A stretch of DNA of 64,000 nucleotides. Source: Limosilactobacillus caccae (lineage in GTDB: Bacteria; Bacillota; Bacilli; Lactobacillales; Lactobacillaceae). The notes below the pieces were generated by a model that saw nothing but the letters and a program-made list of their open reading frames with translations, searched no databases and was not told the origin of the DNA. This document shows positions 33,061 through 40,994 of the stretch, piece after piece. Location of the stretch: NCBI RefSeq assembly GCF_900156885.1, contig NZ_FTOY01000011.1, positions 424,501 to 488,500 on the forward strand, in the 5' to 3' direction. The position numbers and the translations under genes were made by a program. How positions within the stretch are numbered: the first letter of the stretch is position 1; each line of letters starts with the position of its first letter.

Positions 33061-33227
33061 CCCTCAATCGTATTTTCTTTAAGCGCCTTAATTACTAGCT
33101 GCTTGGCGGCAGCAGAGACGGTAATCCCCTGATTTTCCGCATACTGCTTGAGTTGCTGGTAAGCAGCAAGGTCATCGCTGCCTCGCCAAATAATGCCCGT
33201 TACCTGGCCGTGTTCTTTTTTCATCAT
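33057..33227 (-). CDS. Small ribbon-helix-helix-like protein
   Basis: 56 residues, starting directly after the stop of the DUF915 hydrolase gene. Sequence pattern is MMKKEHGQVTGIIWRG, a helix DDLAAYQQLKQYAENQG, then ITVSAAAKQLVIKALKEN, which looks like a short RHH or antitoxin-like fold. It is probably translated with the hydrolase. Function unknown. Confidence 0.6.
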   Translation of the reverse strand: MMKKEHGQVTGIIWRGSDDLAAYQQLKQYAENQGITVSAAAKQLVIKALKENTIEG

Positions 33228-34100
33228 TTAGTTTGCCTCCTCATTTTTGCCCCACAAGATCTTCGCAATTTCCTTTAAAATTGTTTCGCGGTTGTGCAAC
33301 TGGGTATGGGTCGTCTGCGGGTAGATCTTCTGGTGGTAGCTAATCGTCGGGTGCGTCCCGACCAGTGACTTCAGCATTTCTGACTGGATATGGGGGACCG
33401 AACCATCAGTTATTTTGCTTCCGTCTTCACTCCCCATTAGGTTGTAAATAGTGACGGGATAGTTGAGGTGCCATTCCTTCATCTGCAAGAAGAGCTGGTG
33501 AAAGTTTTTATCAGTTGACTTGGTGATCAAGTGGTAGCGATAGCGCAGCTGGTCACTGAGACTTTCCTCCACCGGGACGCCGAGAAAGACCAGCTTATTC
33601 AGCTGTAAGTGCTGTTGGAGGTACTTCGACCCCATGTAGGCATGAATAAATTCGGTTCCCCCGTAGGAATGGGCGACGACATTGACCTTTTGAATCTGGT
33701 AATGGCGTTGTAAGTATTGCAAAACCGCGGTTAGCTGCTTAACTTGGGGATGATAAGTTGCGTCATAATTCCAGGTGAAAAGGATCTGGATCAGGGCATT
33801 CTTTTGCTTATTAAAATCCCCCTCAGTCCAGATCCGGCCATTGGGAGCAACCCAGACGGTCAGTACTTTTTGGGCGATGTTCTTTTGCTGGTAATACTTG
33901 ATCATCTTATTGTAGGTGATTGTATTGCCGCCCCAGCCGGGGATCAGCAATGTTGGCGTTGACTCGTAGTCATATTTTTCCGCAAGCTCCCCTGTCAGTG
34001 GCTTTGCTGGGGTTCCGCTAAGCAAGTACCCCTGCACCCCGCATGCAAGGAGAAAGATTGCGCCAAGGCTTACCCCGACGATTTTTACTGCCTTTTTCAT
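33228..34100 (-). CDS. DUF915-family alpha/beta hydrolase, secreted or membrane-anchored
   Basis: 290 residues. An N-terminal hydrophobic segment (KIVGVSLGAIFLLACGVQGYLL) serves as signal or anchor; the cysteine is not in a clear lipobox. Oxyanion region LLIPGWGGN, nucleophile serine in NVVAHSYGGTEF, acid in MGSEDGSK and histidine in TTHTQLHN. Typical of Lactobacillaceae cell-surface hydrolases of unknown substrate. Confidence 0.85.
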   Translation of the reverse strand: MKKAVKIVGVSLGAIFLLACGVQGYLLSGTPAKPLTGELAEKYDYESTPTLLIPGWGGNTITYNKMIKYYQQKNIAQKVLTVWVAPNGRIWTEGDFNKQKNALIQILFTWNYDATYHPQVKQLTAVLQYLQRHYQIQKVNVVAHSYGGTEFIHAYMGSKYLQQHLQLNKLVFLGVPVEESLSDQLRYRYHLITKSTDKNFHQLFLQMKEWHLNYPVTIYNLMGSEDGSKITDGSVPHIQSEMLKSLVGTHPTISYHQKIYPQTTHTQLHNRETILKEIAKILWGKNEEAN

Positions 34101-34190
34101 TTCATCATCTTCTTAACTATCTAATTAACAACCATTATACGCAAGAAAATCCAGAATAGCGTACGTTTACCCCTGGATTTTCCCTTTTCT

Positions 34191-34832
34191 TCAGATTTGC
34201 GGGTATGGAATCAGTGTCAGTTTACCACCGATGTATTCACCGAGGTAAATGTCTTCCGCCCCCTGGTAGCCAGCCTGGCGAATTTGTTCTAATACCCATT
34301 GTTCATCATGGTGGATCAGTTCCAGTACATCGTTATTGATCTGGCCATCATTAATCAACGGGAAGCGAACATTTTCTTCATCGTTTTCGATGATCACTAG
34401 TTGGCCATTTTGTTCCAAAATACCGCTTTTAACCTTGGAAATCTCATAGATTCCGTGGCCCCGCAGGCGAAACATCAGGTCGTTAGCGGTCAGCCCAGCC
34501 TTCATACAATTTTCAACTAAGAGCTGCCCATTTTGAATCAGTAGTTGTGGGCGGCCGTCAATAAACCGGCGGACCCAGGAATTGTGGTCTTTAGCAAATT
34601 TGACGATGAAGACGATTAGCGTCCAAATCAACAGGACCATGATGAATTGCAGAACGGAAATGTCGCGATTATAAATGATCCCACCAATAATTCCCCCGAG
34701 AACATAGTTTTGCACCTGGTCGATGGCACTTGTTGGGGCGAGATTACCCTTTCCAAGAAGGTTGATCTGCAAAATCAAGCATAACATCCCCAGGGTAAAC
34801 TTAATAATGATTAACGAATAACTATCCATCAT
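34191..34832 (-). CDS. DUF421 (YetF-like) membrane protein
   Basis: 213 residues: three N-terminal membrane helices, the family's NYVLGGIIGGIIYNRDIS segment, then a soluble domain with GRPQLLIQNGQLLVENCMKAGLTANDLMFRLR. Second gene of a pair with DUF3290 (six bases apart), a conserved couple in lactic acid bacteria. Role unknown; YetF proteins are linked to spore or envelope functions elsewhere. Confidence 0.88.
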   Translation of the reverse strand: MMDSYSLIIIKFTLGMLCLILQINLLGKGNLAPTSAIDQVQNYVLGGIIGGIIYNRDISVLQFIMVLLIWTLIVFIVKFAKDHNSWVRRFIDGRPQLLIQNGQLLVENCMKAGLTANDLMFRLRGHGIYEISKVKSGILEQNGQLVIIENDEENVRFPLINDGQINNDVLELIHHDEQWVLEQIRQAGYQGAEDIYLGEYIGGKLTLIPYPQI

Positions 34833-34838
34833 ATCCTC

Positions 34839-35282
34839 CTACTTTTTAACAATTACTTGTGGGTTAACGACGTGGGCCCGGCTAAGGGTATAATTGTCAC
34901 CATTGGTACTCATATTAACCCGGTAATCACGATCTTCAATTCGTACGATAATTCCGTCAGTAAGGGTGGTTGAATTAACCACTACCTTTTGTGGGGAAAC
35001 ATGGTGGTCACGGGCGACCGCCTTGACAAAGGGAATCATCTGCATCGTCTGTGATCGCTGAAGGTTATTTTTCTCCATGTCGGTGACCTGAAAGCCGACA
35101 AATAGCAACAACAGCAAGAAAAAGATGATGCCGAGATCACGATAACGGGTAACGAGCCGGTGGCGCAGATACATTAGGGCGGTGATTGCGATCAGCAGGA
35201 TCAACACAATAATTGCAACGTAATTAAACAGTTGGTTCATCTGTTGGTGGGCAGTTAAGTAACTGATTGAATAAAAAGTCAT
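34839..35282 (-). CDS. DUF3290 membrane protein
   Basis: 147 residues: two membrane helices (20-40 and 50-65) and an outward C-terminal domain (residues 75-147). Always seen next to DUF421 in this family, as here. Function unknown. Confidence 0.85.
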   Translation of the reverse strand: MTFYSISYLTAHQQMNQLFNYVAIIVLILLIAITALMYLRHRLVTRYRDLGIIFFLLLLLFVGFQVTDMEKNNLQRSQTMQMIPFVKAVARDHHVSPQKVVVNSTTLTDGIIVRIEDRDYRVNMSTNGDNYTLSRAHVVNPQVIVKK

Positions 35283-35381
35283 GGCTTCATCTCCAAAAAA
35301 TGTAATGAAAAGTTAAACTATTCAACTAGAAGTCCATGTTACAATATATTAAATTGTCTGTCACTAGAAAGGAGGATGCTG

Positions 35382-35624
35382 ATGGTTTTACGAGTTTTGA
35401 TTAAGGTTGCCTGGGGATTCTTGGGTAGCCTGTCCTTTATGGGTGGCATCATCGGGTTACTGTTACCGGTGATCCCCCAGGTACCATTTTTCCTAGTGAC
35501 AATTTTTTGTATCGCTAAAATTTCCCCACGTTTTCATAAGTGGCTATTAAGTAACCGCCTATACCTTAAGTACTTGGCGCCAATTATTGCTAAGTTTAGG
35601 CTGAAACGGGTAGTTAAAAGTTAA
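35382..35624 (+). CDS. DUF454 (YbaN-like) inner membrane protein
   Basis: 80 residues with two hydrophobic helices and the family pattern WGFLGSLSFMGGIIGLLLPVIPQVPFFLVTIFC then SPRFHKWLL. The ATG at 35382 is chosen because AAGGAGG ends seven bases upstream; the ATG two codons earlier touches the site. Shorter than typical YbaN (about 120). Confidence 0.78.
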   Translation: MVLRVLIKVAWGFLGSLSFMGGIIGLLLPVIPQVPFFLVTIFCIAKISPRFHKWLLSNRLYLKYLAPIIAKFRLKRVVKS

Positions 35625-35643
35625 TAAAGAATTTTAAAATAGT

Positions 35644-35680
35644 AAGAGACTGGGAATTAACTCAGTCTCTTTGCTATTTT
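35644..35680 (+). terminator. Terminator after the DUF454 gene
   Basis: AAGAGACTG pairs with CAGTCTCTT, followed by a short T-containing tail. Confidence 0.75.
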
Positions 35681-35704
35681 AAAGATTTTAATGTTACAAC
35701 GCGG

Positions 35705-35808
35705 TAGCTGGCTGGATTCTGAACGTTGATAAATCAACGCCCAGAACACCTAGCCATCCTCGCGGGGGTTCGAAGACAAAGTCCAAAATCAAGATTTTGG
35801 ACTTTTTT
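35705..35808 (+). ncRNA. Structured non-coding stretch, possible small RNA
   Basis: A long interrupted hairpin: GGCT/AGCC (35710, 35752), TTCTG/CAGAA (35717-35721, 35742-35746) and CGTTGAT/ATCAACG (35724-35730, 35733-35739), followed by a second hairpin AGTCCAAAATC/GATTTTGGACT and TTTTTT ending near 35807. The GGGTTCGAA motif recalls a tRNA T-loop but no tRNA fold closes. It may be a small RNA or a double terminator. Confidence 0.4.
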
Positions 35809-35834
35809 CTCACTCCCGTTTTTTATGTTCATTA

Positions 35835-38153
35835 TTAACCAAATAACCGTGCCCAAAAGCCCTTTTTCTTTTCCTTTACCGGCTCTGGAGAAGTGGTTTC
35901 TGTTGTTACGTGGTTCGTTGGATTGGCTGGTGCATGATTATCAGCATATGGGTTGCGTTCGCCGATCCACTTGAAGAACTCGTCAGCCTTAATCTCGACA
36001 AACTTGCCCCGCTTACCATTGATCCCGTCAACACACAGTTCAATCGGTAAGGCGTTGCGGTACTTTTCAATACTATCTGCCGTAAAACCGTTGAAGGTGT
36101 TGAGCTTGGAAATATCAAAAAGCAAGCTGTGGTCTTGCTGGCGGTACTTGAAGTCGTCCTCCTGGGTAAGGTAGAGCTTGGCCCACCGGTTCCGGGAGCT
36201 CTCCTTAAAGTCATCACAGATCTCGTCTGCAAAGTATGGTGGAACTTCCATATCAGCCATCTTATAGTATTCTCGGAAGAGCTTCCGGGTATTAGCAAGG
36301 AAGTCGAGCTTTCCAGTCTTCTCATCAAATGACCGCCATGGCGTCTCGTCATCTTCCAGGAGGCTTGCCATCCGCATAACAAAGTCCTTGAATAAGGTGT
36401 TGTTAAGGGTCTGCCGGACATTGTAGATGTACTTGTTAGCCTCGCCTTTTTGTTGTTCATCGATAACCTTATCAATCTGCAGGTAGTAAGTCCGCCGGGC
36501 GGTTTCCCGTAGCATGGTAAAGCCGGAATCGTAGTTGGTCGTCCCAATCAGTGGCGCAATTGCATGGGGGTTATTGACCAGTTCATTCATCGTGTCAACA
36601 ACCAAGTGCCGGCTGTATTGGTCCTGCTGGAAGAAGTATGGTTCAATTTCATCCATCAAAACAGGGTATGAACTACCGAGCTTCATGTAATGTTCGATTG
36701 CGTCGACCGTCTTTGCCTTCTTTTGTGGCGTCTCGGTTGGGTAAATCGTCCCGAAGTCAATCAGTGACCGGTCGGTGTTCCAGGTCAACTGGTTGATGAT
36801 CCGCAACAAGGTCGACTTCCCAGACCCGGCCGTCGCCCCTAGAATTAAGAAGTTAGGAATATCATTCCCGTCTTCGGGGTTAAGACTTGCCTTCGCCCGG
36901 ATTTCCCACAAAAATGGTGCGGTAAAACTGTACAAGATTGCCTCATAGAACCGCTTCCCATAATCGTCATTGTAGTCAACGACATATTGCTGGTAACCCT
37001 TAAGCACCGCGTCAATGCTCTTTAGGCCATCACGGATTTGGCTAATCGTGGCAACCTTACCGAATGGGATTGGGTGGGTTCCGGTGTCGTTTGGCACGTA
37101 TAACCCACTGTTATTATTAACGAGGTTTCGTTCCATTGGTCGGTCGTACAAGAAGGTCGTGTACTTCTTTTCCGCTGACCGTTGTTGGGGCGTCATTCCA
37201 CTGATCAAGGCATCTTGGACCTGCTTATAAATCTTTTCCCGTGACTTGAGCTTTGGCTTTGCGGCCCGGGGTGAGACAGCGGTCTTTTGTAAGGTGTAGA
37301 TCGTGTCGTGTTGTTGGATCTGCCGCTCAGCCTCTTCTTTTGCCTGCGAGCGATCGGTCGTAATATCCCGCATCGCCTTGGTGATCATCGCTGGAATCTG
37401 CTTGTCATCAATCTGCTTTTGCACGTCATGGCTGATGATGTCAGTCATGTCCGCCGCCGCAATCTGATCAGTAATCTCATTATCGAGGATAACTACGGCG
37501 TTTTGGGCTGGCTTCCCCTTGTTGTCCTTGGCACTCTCGTCAATCTGCTCCTGGGCAGCCTTGAGGAGGTTTTCCGTAAAGAACGGGCTTAAGATTGGCC
37601 GAATATCTTTTTTGTAGTGGTTTTCCAGATTTTGGAAAAGCCGGATATCATCATCAAAGACCAGGATTTCTTCGTACTGGTTACGGTCCTTGTCAAATGA
37701 CTCCTTATCTAGATTAAGGCTCCCTAAAATCACCCGGGTATCATGCGTCTCCGAGTTACTCAGTAGGTAAAAGCGGGAGTGGATTGCCTGGGTGGGCGCA
37801 ATTGATACCTGGAAAAGGCTGTTTAAGACGTTGGCCTGGTTGTCGCTTGTTAATGCTTCAAAGACCTTCGCCGGCTTTTTATTTGCGGCATCAAGCAAGG
37901 CATTGGTCAAGGCAACCTTGGTGATAACATCGTCACCAGTCTTGGCTTCGTCACTTTCGGGCGCGCTCAAGGCAATGTCAACCTTGATAAACTTACTCAA
38001 GTACTGGTTGATGAAATCAGCAGTCACGTTCCCCGTTACTGCCGTTAAGCGATTAAACTTAACCGCGTCAAATAATTGGCTGATTTTTAGTGGTGGCGTG
38101 TCCTGGCCATTAAAAACGATATGAATCTTTTTAAGATCTGAATCTACTGTCAT
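35835..38153 (-). CDS. PLD-like domain plus AAA ATPase protein
   Basis: 772 residues. N-terminal part (about 25-185) resembles one phospholipase D/HKD unit: H125-x-R127 in HSRFYLLSN, GSLNLD at 144-149, NQYEE at 159-162; the usual lysine is arginine. A linker with coiled coil follows, then an ATPase with Walker A LGATAGSGKST (438-448), Walker B YPVLMDEIE (496-504), sensor-1-like GTTNYDSG and RETARRT. A basic amphipathic tail KEKKKGFWARLFG could touch membrane. The pair of domains suggests a nucleic-acid or phospholipid remodelling machine; no function is established. Single gene, standard composition. Confidence 0.75.
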   Translation of the reverse strand: MTVDSDLKKIHIVFNGQDTPPLKISQLFDAVKFNRLTAVTGNVTADFINQYLSKFIKVDIALSAPESDEAKTGDDVITKVALTNALLDAANKKPAKVFEALTSDNQANVLNSLFQVSIAPTQAIHSRFYLLSNSETHDTRVILGSLNLDKESFDKDRNQYEEILVFDDDIRLFQNLENHYKKDIRPILSPFFTENLLKAAQEQIDESAKDNKGKPAQNAVVILDNEITDQIAAADMTDIISHDVQKQIDDKQIPAMITKAMRDITTDRSQAKEEAERQIQQHDTIYTLQKTAVSPRAAKPKLKSREKIYKQVQDALISGMTPQQRSAEKKYTTFLYDRPMERNLVNNNSGLYVPNDTGTHPIPFGKVATISQIRDGLKSIDAVLKGYQQYVVDYNDDYGKRFYEAILYSFTAPFLWEIRAKASLNPEDGNDIPNFLILGATAGSGKSTLLRIINQLTWNTDRSLIDFGTIYPTETPQKKAKTVDAIEHYMKLGSSYPVLMDEIEPYFFQQDQYSRHLVVDTMNELVNNPHAIAPLIGTTNYDSGFTMLRETARRTYYLQIDKVIDEQQKGEANKYIYNVRQTLNNTLFKDFVMRMASLLEDDETPWRSFDEKTGKLDFLANTRKLFREYYKMADMEVPPYFADEICDDFKESSRNRWAKLYLTQEDDFKYRQQDHSLLFDISKLNTFNGFTADSIEKYRNALPIELCVDGINGKRGKFVEIKADEFFKWIGERNPYADNHAPANPTNHVTTETTSPEPVKEKKKGFWARLFG

Positions 38154-38240
38154 TAGCGTTATCCTTTTCTAAAAACATATTAACTTCCTTTATTTTCGTT
38201 GATTTGCGTTCATTTTGCAAGTCGCTGCGGTAAATAAGCG

Positions 38241-38278
38241 ATAAAAAAAGCAGTGACACAAACCGCGCCACTGCTTGC
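38241..38278. terminator. Terminator after the flavin reductase gene
   Basis: Read leftward, AAGCAGTGGCGC pairs loosely with GTGTCACTGCTT, followed by TTTTTT. Confidence 0.75.
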
Positions 38279-38280
38279 TT

Positions 38281-39612
38281 CTATTTGAATAGGTCGTTAA
38301 ATGCTTCACTCATTGTTGGGTGGGTGTAGATTTGATCACGCAATAAGGTGTAAGGCAGGTGGGCCTTCATCGCTAAGTTAATCATGTTAATTAGCTCAAA
38401 TGACTCAATGCCGTACAGGGTCGCCCCTAAGATTTCCTTAGTTGCGGGATCAACAAGGGCTTTAAATAATCCGCGGGTGTCCTTTGCGACCCGGGCTTTA
38501 GGAATTGCTGCGACCGGCAGCTTGAAGAGTTGGTAATCAATCCCCTGCTTTTGCGCTTCTTTTTCTGTCAGGCCGACTTCCGCGAGCGCCGGATCAATAA
38601 AGACACTGTAAGGAACAAGTTGGCGGTCAGCAAGGGTGTAGCGACCACCGTCAAATAGCTGGCTCTTGATAATCCGGAAGTCATCGAGGGAGATATAGGT
38701 AAACTGGGGACCACCCTTGATGTCACCAATCGCCCAGACCTTATCAACATTTGTCTGCAAGTGGTCATCAACCTTGACCGCTCCTCGCTGGTCGAGAGCG
38801 ATATCCGTGTTTTCAAGGCCAAGGTCTGCTGTATTTGCTTTCCGGCCAGTAGCGGCGAGGATCCGGTTAGCGAAGATTGTCTGTTCCTTGCCGTTCAGCT
38901 CATAACTGACGGTCGCACCATCTGGGCCATCAGTTACCGAAGAAATATCGGCACCCAGGATGAAGTTAACCCCTAGGTCTTCAAGGTTTTCTTTAACCAT
39001 CGCACTAACATCGTCGTCTTCACGAGGAATAAAGGCGGTCTTGTGGTCGATTACCGTGACCTTTGAACCGTACTTAGCAAACATGGACGCAAACTCAAGA
39101 CCGATATAACCAGCACCGATGATTACTAGGTCTTGTGGCAGTTCCTGCTGGTCCATTGCGGCGGTTGAATCGAGCATAAACTTACTTTCTGCTAAACCAG
39201 GAATTGGGAGGATAATCGGCAGCGCACCCGTGTTGATAAAGATCCGCTCACCTTCATATTCTTCAACCGTTCCATCGGCCGTCGTGACGGCAACTTGGTG
39301 GTTACTGATAAACTTAGCATTCCCGTCAAGGACTGTCACTGTCGGTTCATCTGCCAGCATGTGGTAGTTCTTGTTACGCAAGAGGCTGGTCATTTCATTT
39401 TTGCCCTTCACAGCATCGACGAAGTCAACCCCATTGGCAGCTTCAATTACTAGGCGCTTTGATGGCAGACAAGCGATGTTGATGCAAGTGCCCCCGTACA
39501 TCTGGTTGGACTTTTCAACGACAACGACTTCTTCACCTTTCTGTGCAAGAAACTTGGCGAGTGTTTTACCACCCTTACCAAAACCAATGATCAGATTTTT
39601 AACTTTCTCCAC
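38281..39612 (-). CDS. FAD-dependent disulfide reductase, RclA/Har-like
   Basis: 443 residues. FAD-binding GFGKGGKTLAKFLA, redox-active pair C43-x4-C48 in GGTCINIACLPSK, NAD-binding GAGYIGLEFASMFAKYG, second FAD motif WAIGDIKGGPQFT and dimerisation domain ending HPTMSEAFNDLF. The CINIxCLPSK pattern groups it with RclA and hypothiocyanous-acid reductases rather than with lipoamide or glutathione reductases. It likely protects from reactive chlorine or thiocyanate oxidants met on mucosa. Confidence 0.85.
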   Translation of the reverse strand: MEKVKNLIIGFGKGGKTLAKFLAQKGEEVVVVEKSNQMYGGTCINIACLPSKRLVIEAANGVDFVDAVKGKNEMTSLLRNKNYHMLADEPTVTVLDGNAKFISNHQVAVTTADGTVEEYEGERIFINTGALPIILPIPGLAESKFMLDSTAAMDQQELPQDLVIIGAGYIGLEFASMFAKYGSKVTVIDHKTAFIPREDDDVSAMVKENLEDLGVNFILGADISSVTDGPDGATVSYELNGKEQTIFANRILAATGRKANTADLGLENTDIALDQRGAVKVDDHLQTNVDKVWAIGDIKGGPQFTYISLDDFRIIKSQLFDGGRYTLADRQLVPYSVFIDPALAEVGLTEKEAQKQGIDYQLFKLPVAAIPKARVAKDTRGLFKALVDPATKEILGATLYGIESFELINMINLAMKAHLPYTLLRDQIYTHPTMSEAFNDLFK

Positions 39613-39729
39613 GATAATCGCCTCACTTATTGTAAGTATATTTTCATCCCCTATCCTACCCTATTTAAGCGAAGCCGTCATTATTCTTGCTCAAGTTAGG
39701 TAAAATTTTATTAAAAACGATTCTTTTAT

Positions 39730-39737
39730 GGTATAAT
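39730..39737 (+). promoter_or_regulatory. Extended -10 promoter of the orphan RNA
   Basis: TGGTATAAT, i.e. TGn plus a perfect TATAAT at 39732-39737, with only a weak -35. A start of transcription near 39744 follows. Confidence 0.75.
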
Positions 39738-39743
39738 AATTCT

Positions 39744-39937
39744 TGGTCGACAGATACCGTCGGGCCGAGTTGTCATGCTTTACGTAATAGTACCGTCTGC
39801 CCCCATCGCAGAATAATAGACGGTTCTCCTCCCTAATAAAGCATATATCACTAGTAACGCAATATAGAGAACGTAGGCATTGACACTGCAAAACTCCCTA
39901 TCCATCATGCACAATGGATAGGGAGTTTTGTTTTGTG
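39744..39937 (+). ncRNA. Orphan structured RNA of about 190 nt
   Basis: Framed by an extended -10 promoter and a strong terminator (AAAACTCCCTATCCAT paired with ATGGATAGGGAGTTTT then GTTTTG at 39891-39936). Inside are nested stems ATGCTTTA/TAAAGCAT (39775-39782, 39837-39844) and ACCGTCT/AGACGGT (39792-39798, 39818-39824), separated by unpaired purine- and pyrimidine-rich bulges. No open frame of interest and no gene downstream on this strand, so it is a free-standing RNA. Size and long-hairpin shape recall 6S RNA, but the closing stem expected of 6S was not clear. Confidence 0.65.
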
Positions 39938-39966
39938 GGGGGATACGTATACTGTTTAGACAAATT

Positions 39967-40009
39967 AAAAAGAATCTCAAGGATGCAATATCCCTTGAGA
40001 CTCTTTTTA
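39967..40009. terminator. Terminator after the nuclease gene
   Basis: AAAAAGAATCTCAAGG pairs with CCTTGAGACTCTTTTT; bidirectional. Confidence 0.85.
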
Positions 40010-40876
40010 TTACTGGTTAATTGCGGTGACTGCCCCGGTGGCGTAATTGATACTAATATTATTTTGTACGTTGGGCACGAAAACATTATACTGCAGGGTT
40101 CCGTCAGCGGACTTCGCTTCAATGTGGGCACCGGATGGGACGAGGTTATTGCCATCATATACATCGGTTACCCGGTAGCGAACCTGCTTATTTTGGTCGA
40201 GGGCCTTACGCACAAGCCCCTCGTAGTAGTTTTGCCCGGTAGAATTGGTGCTCCGCGCTTCGTTGGCCCAGGCAGTCTGGGTCGCGATATTCTTCGGGTT
40301 AGCCTCTGACGCGTTAAAGCCGCGGATTCCACCGACTAATGCGTAGCCAAGCAGGTGCCCTCGATCGTAGGCATGGTTAGGACCGTTCTTGAGGTTGTGA
40401 GCCTGCAAGAACCCAGCCGGCTTCCAGTTCGTCGCGCCATTACCGGTTTGGTTACGGTTTTTATACTGCCGCGTCGTCCGGTTTAACCAGGCATCTCCCT
40501 GCCACGCCCGTCCACGGGAATCCAGCCGGTTGACTGCGTACGGTGCACTGCTAATGCCTGCATTGAGGCCCGTCTGGTTATTGTTAAGGATAAAGGCCCC
40601 GTTTCCATTCCACTTGATATTAGTGGTACCGAGCTGCTGGCGAACCCCTGCTGAGAGGACGCTCTCTGCTTGTTGCTGGCTTGGTGGCGCCATTCGTGAG
40701 TTATTGGAATTTGGGTGTTGCCCCTTGTCATAATGCTGGCCCCAGGAGACTAGTTGTTCAACTCCTGCCGACGCCGCATCACTTGTCTGGGGGTGCTGGC
40801 TAATCCCCCCCACCCCTAAGACAACGATTAAGGGGATGATTAACTTCCATAGTTTCTTTTCAAATCGAAATCGCAT
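40010..40876 (-). CDS. Secreted DNA/RNA non-specific endonuclease (EndA/NucA-like)
   Basis: 288 residues. An N-terminal signal/anchor (LWKLIIPLIVVLGVGGIS), then a nuclease domain with the catalytic DRGHLLGYAL motif and an asparagine in NPKNIATQ typical of the beta-beta-alpha metal family. Likely cell-surface DNA degradation for nutrient use or DNA uptake. Normal length. Confidence 0.9.
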   Translation of the reverse strand: MRFRFEKKLWKLIIPLIVVLGVGGISQHPQTSDAASAGVEQLVSWGQHYDKGQHPNSNNSRMAPPSQQQAESVLSAGVRQQLGTTNIKWNGNGAFILNNNQTGLNAGISSAPYAVNRLDSRGRAWQGDAWLNRTTRQYKNRNQTGNGATNWKPAGFLQAHNLKNGPNHAYDRGHLLGYALVGGIRGFNASEANPKNIATQTAWANEARSTNSTGQNYYEGLVRKALDQNKQVRYRVTDVYDGNNLVPSGAHIEAKSADGTLQYNVFVPNVQNNISINYATGAVTAINQ

Positions 40877-40949
40877 AAGCCAATCCCTTTCTCTAAACGT
40901 ATGTTCGTTGATATTGTATCATTTCATGACTGGAAAAGAAATGTTTATT

Positions 40950-40994
40950 TAAAAAGGATAAAGCCTACAAGCACAAAAACTTGTAGGCTTTATC
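40950..40994 (-). terminator. Terminator after the amino-acid permease gene
   Basis: GATAAAGCCTACAAG pairs with CTTGTAGGCTTTATC; read leftward it ends CCTTTTT. Confidence 0.85.

Noticed and set aside
35700-35775. tRNA-like features (GGTAGCTGG and GGGTTCGAA)
   Set aside because: The acceptor and anticodon stems cannot be closed; the sequence folds instead as a long hairpin, so it was not called a tRNA.
39744-39937. Assignment of the orphan RNA as 6S RNA
   Set aside because: Size fits, but a closing stem joining the 5' and 3' parts and a clear central bubble were not evident; it was left as an unassigned RNA.
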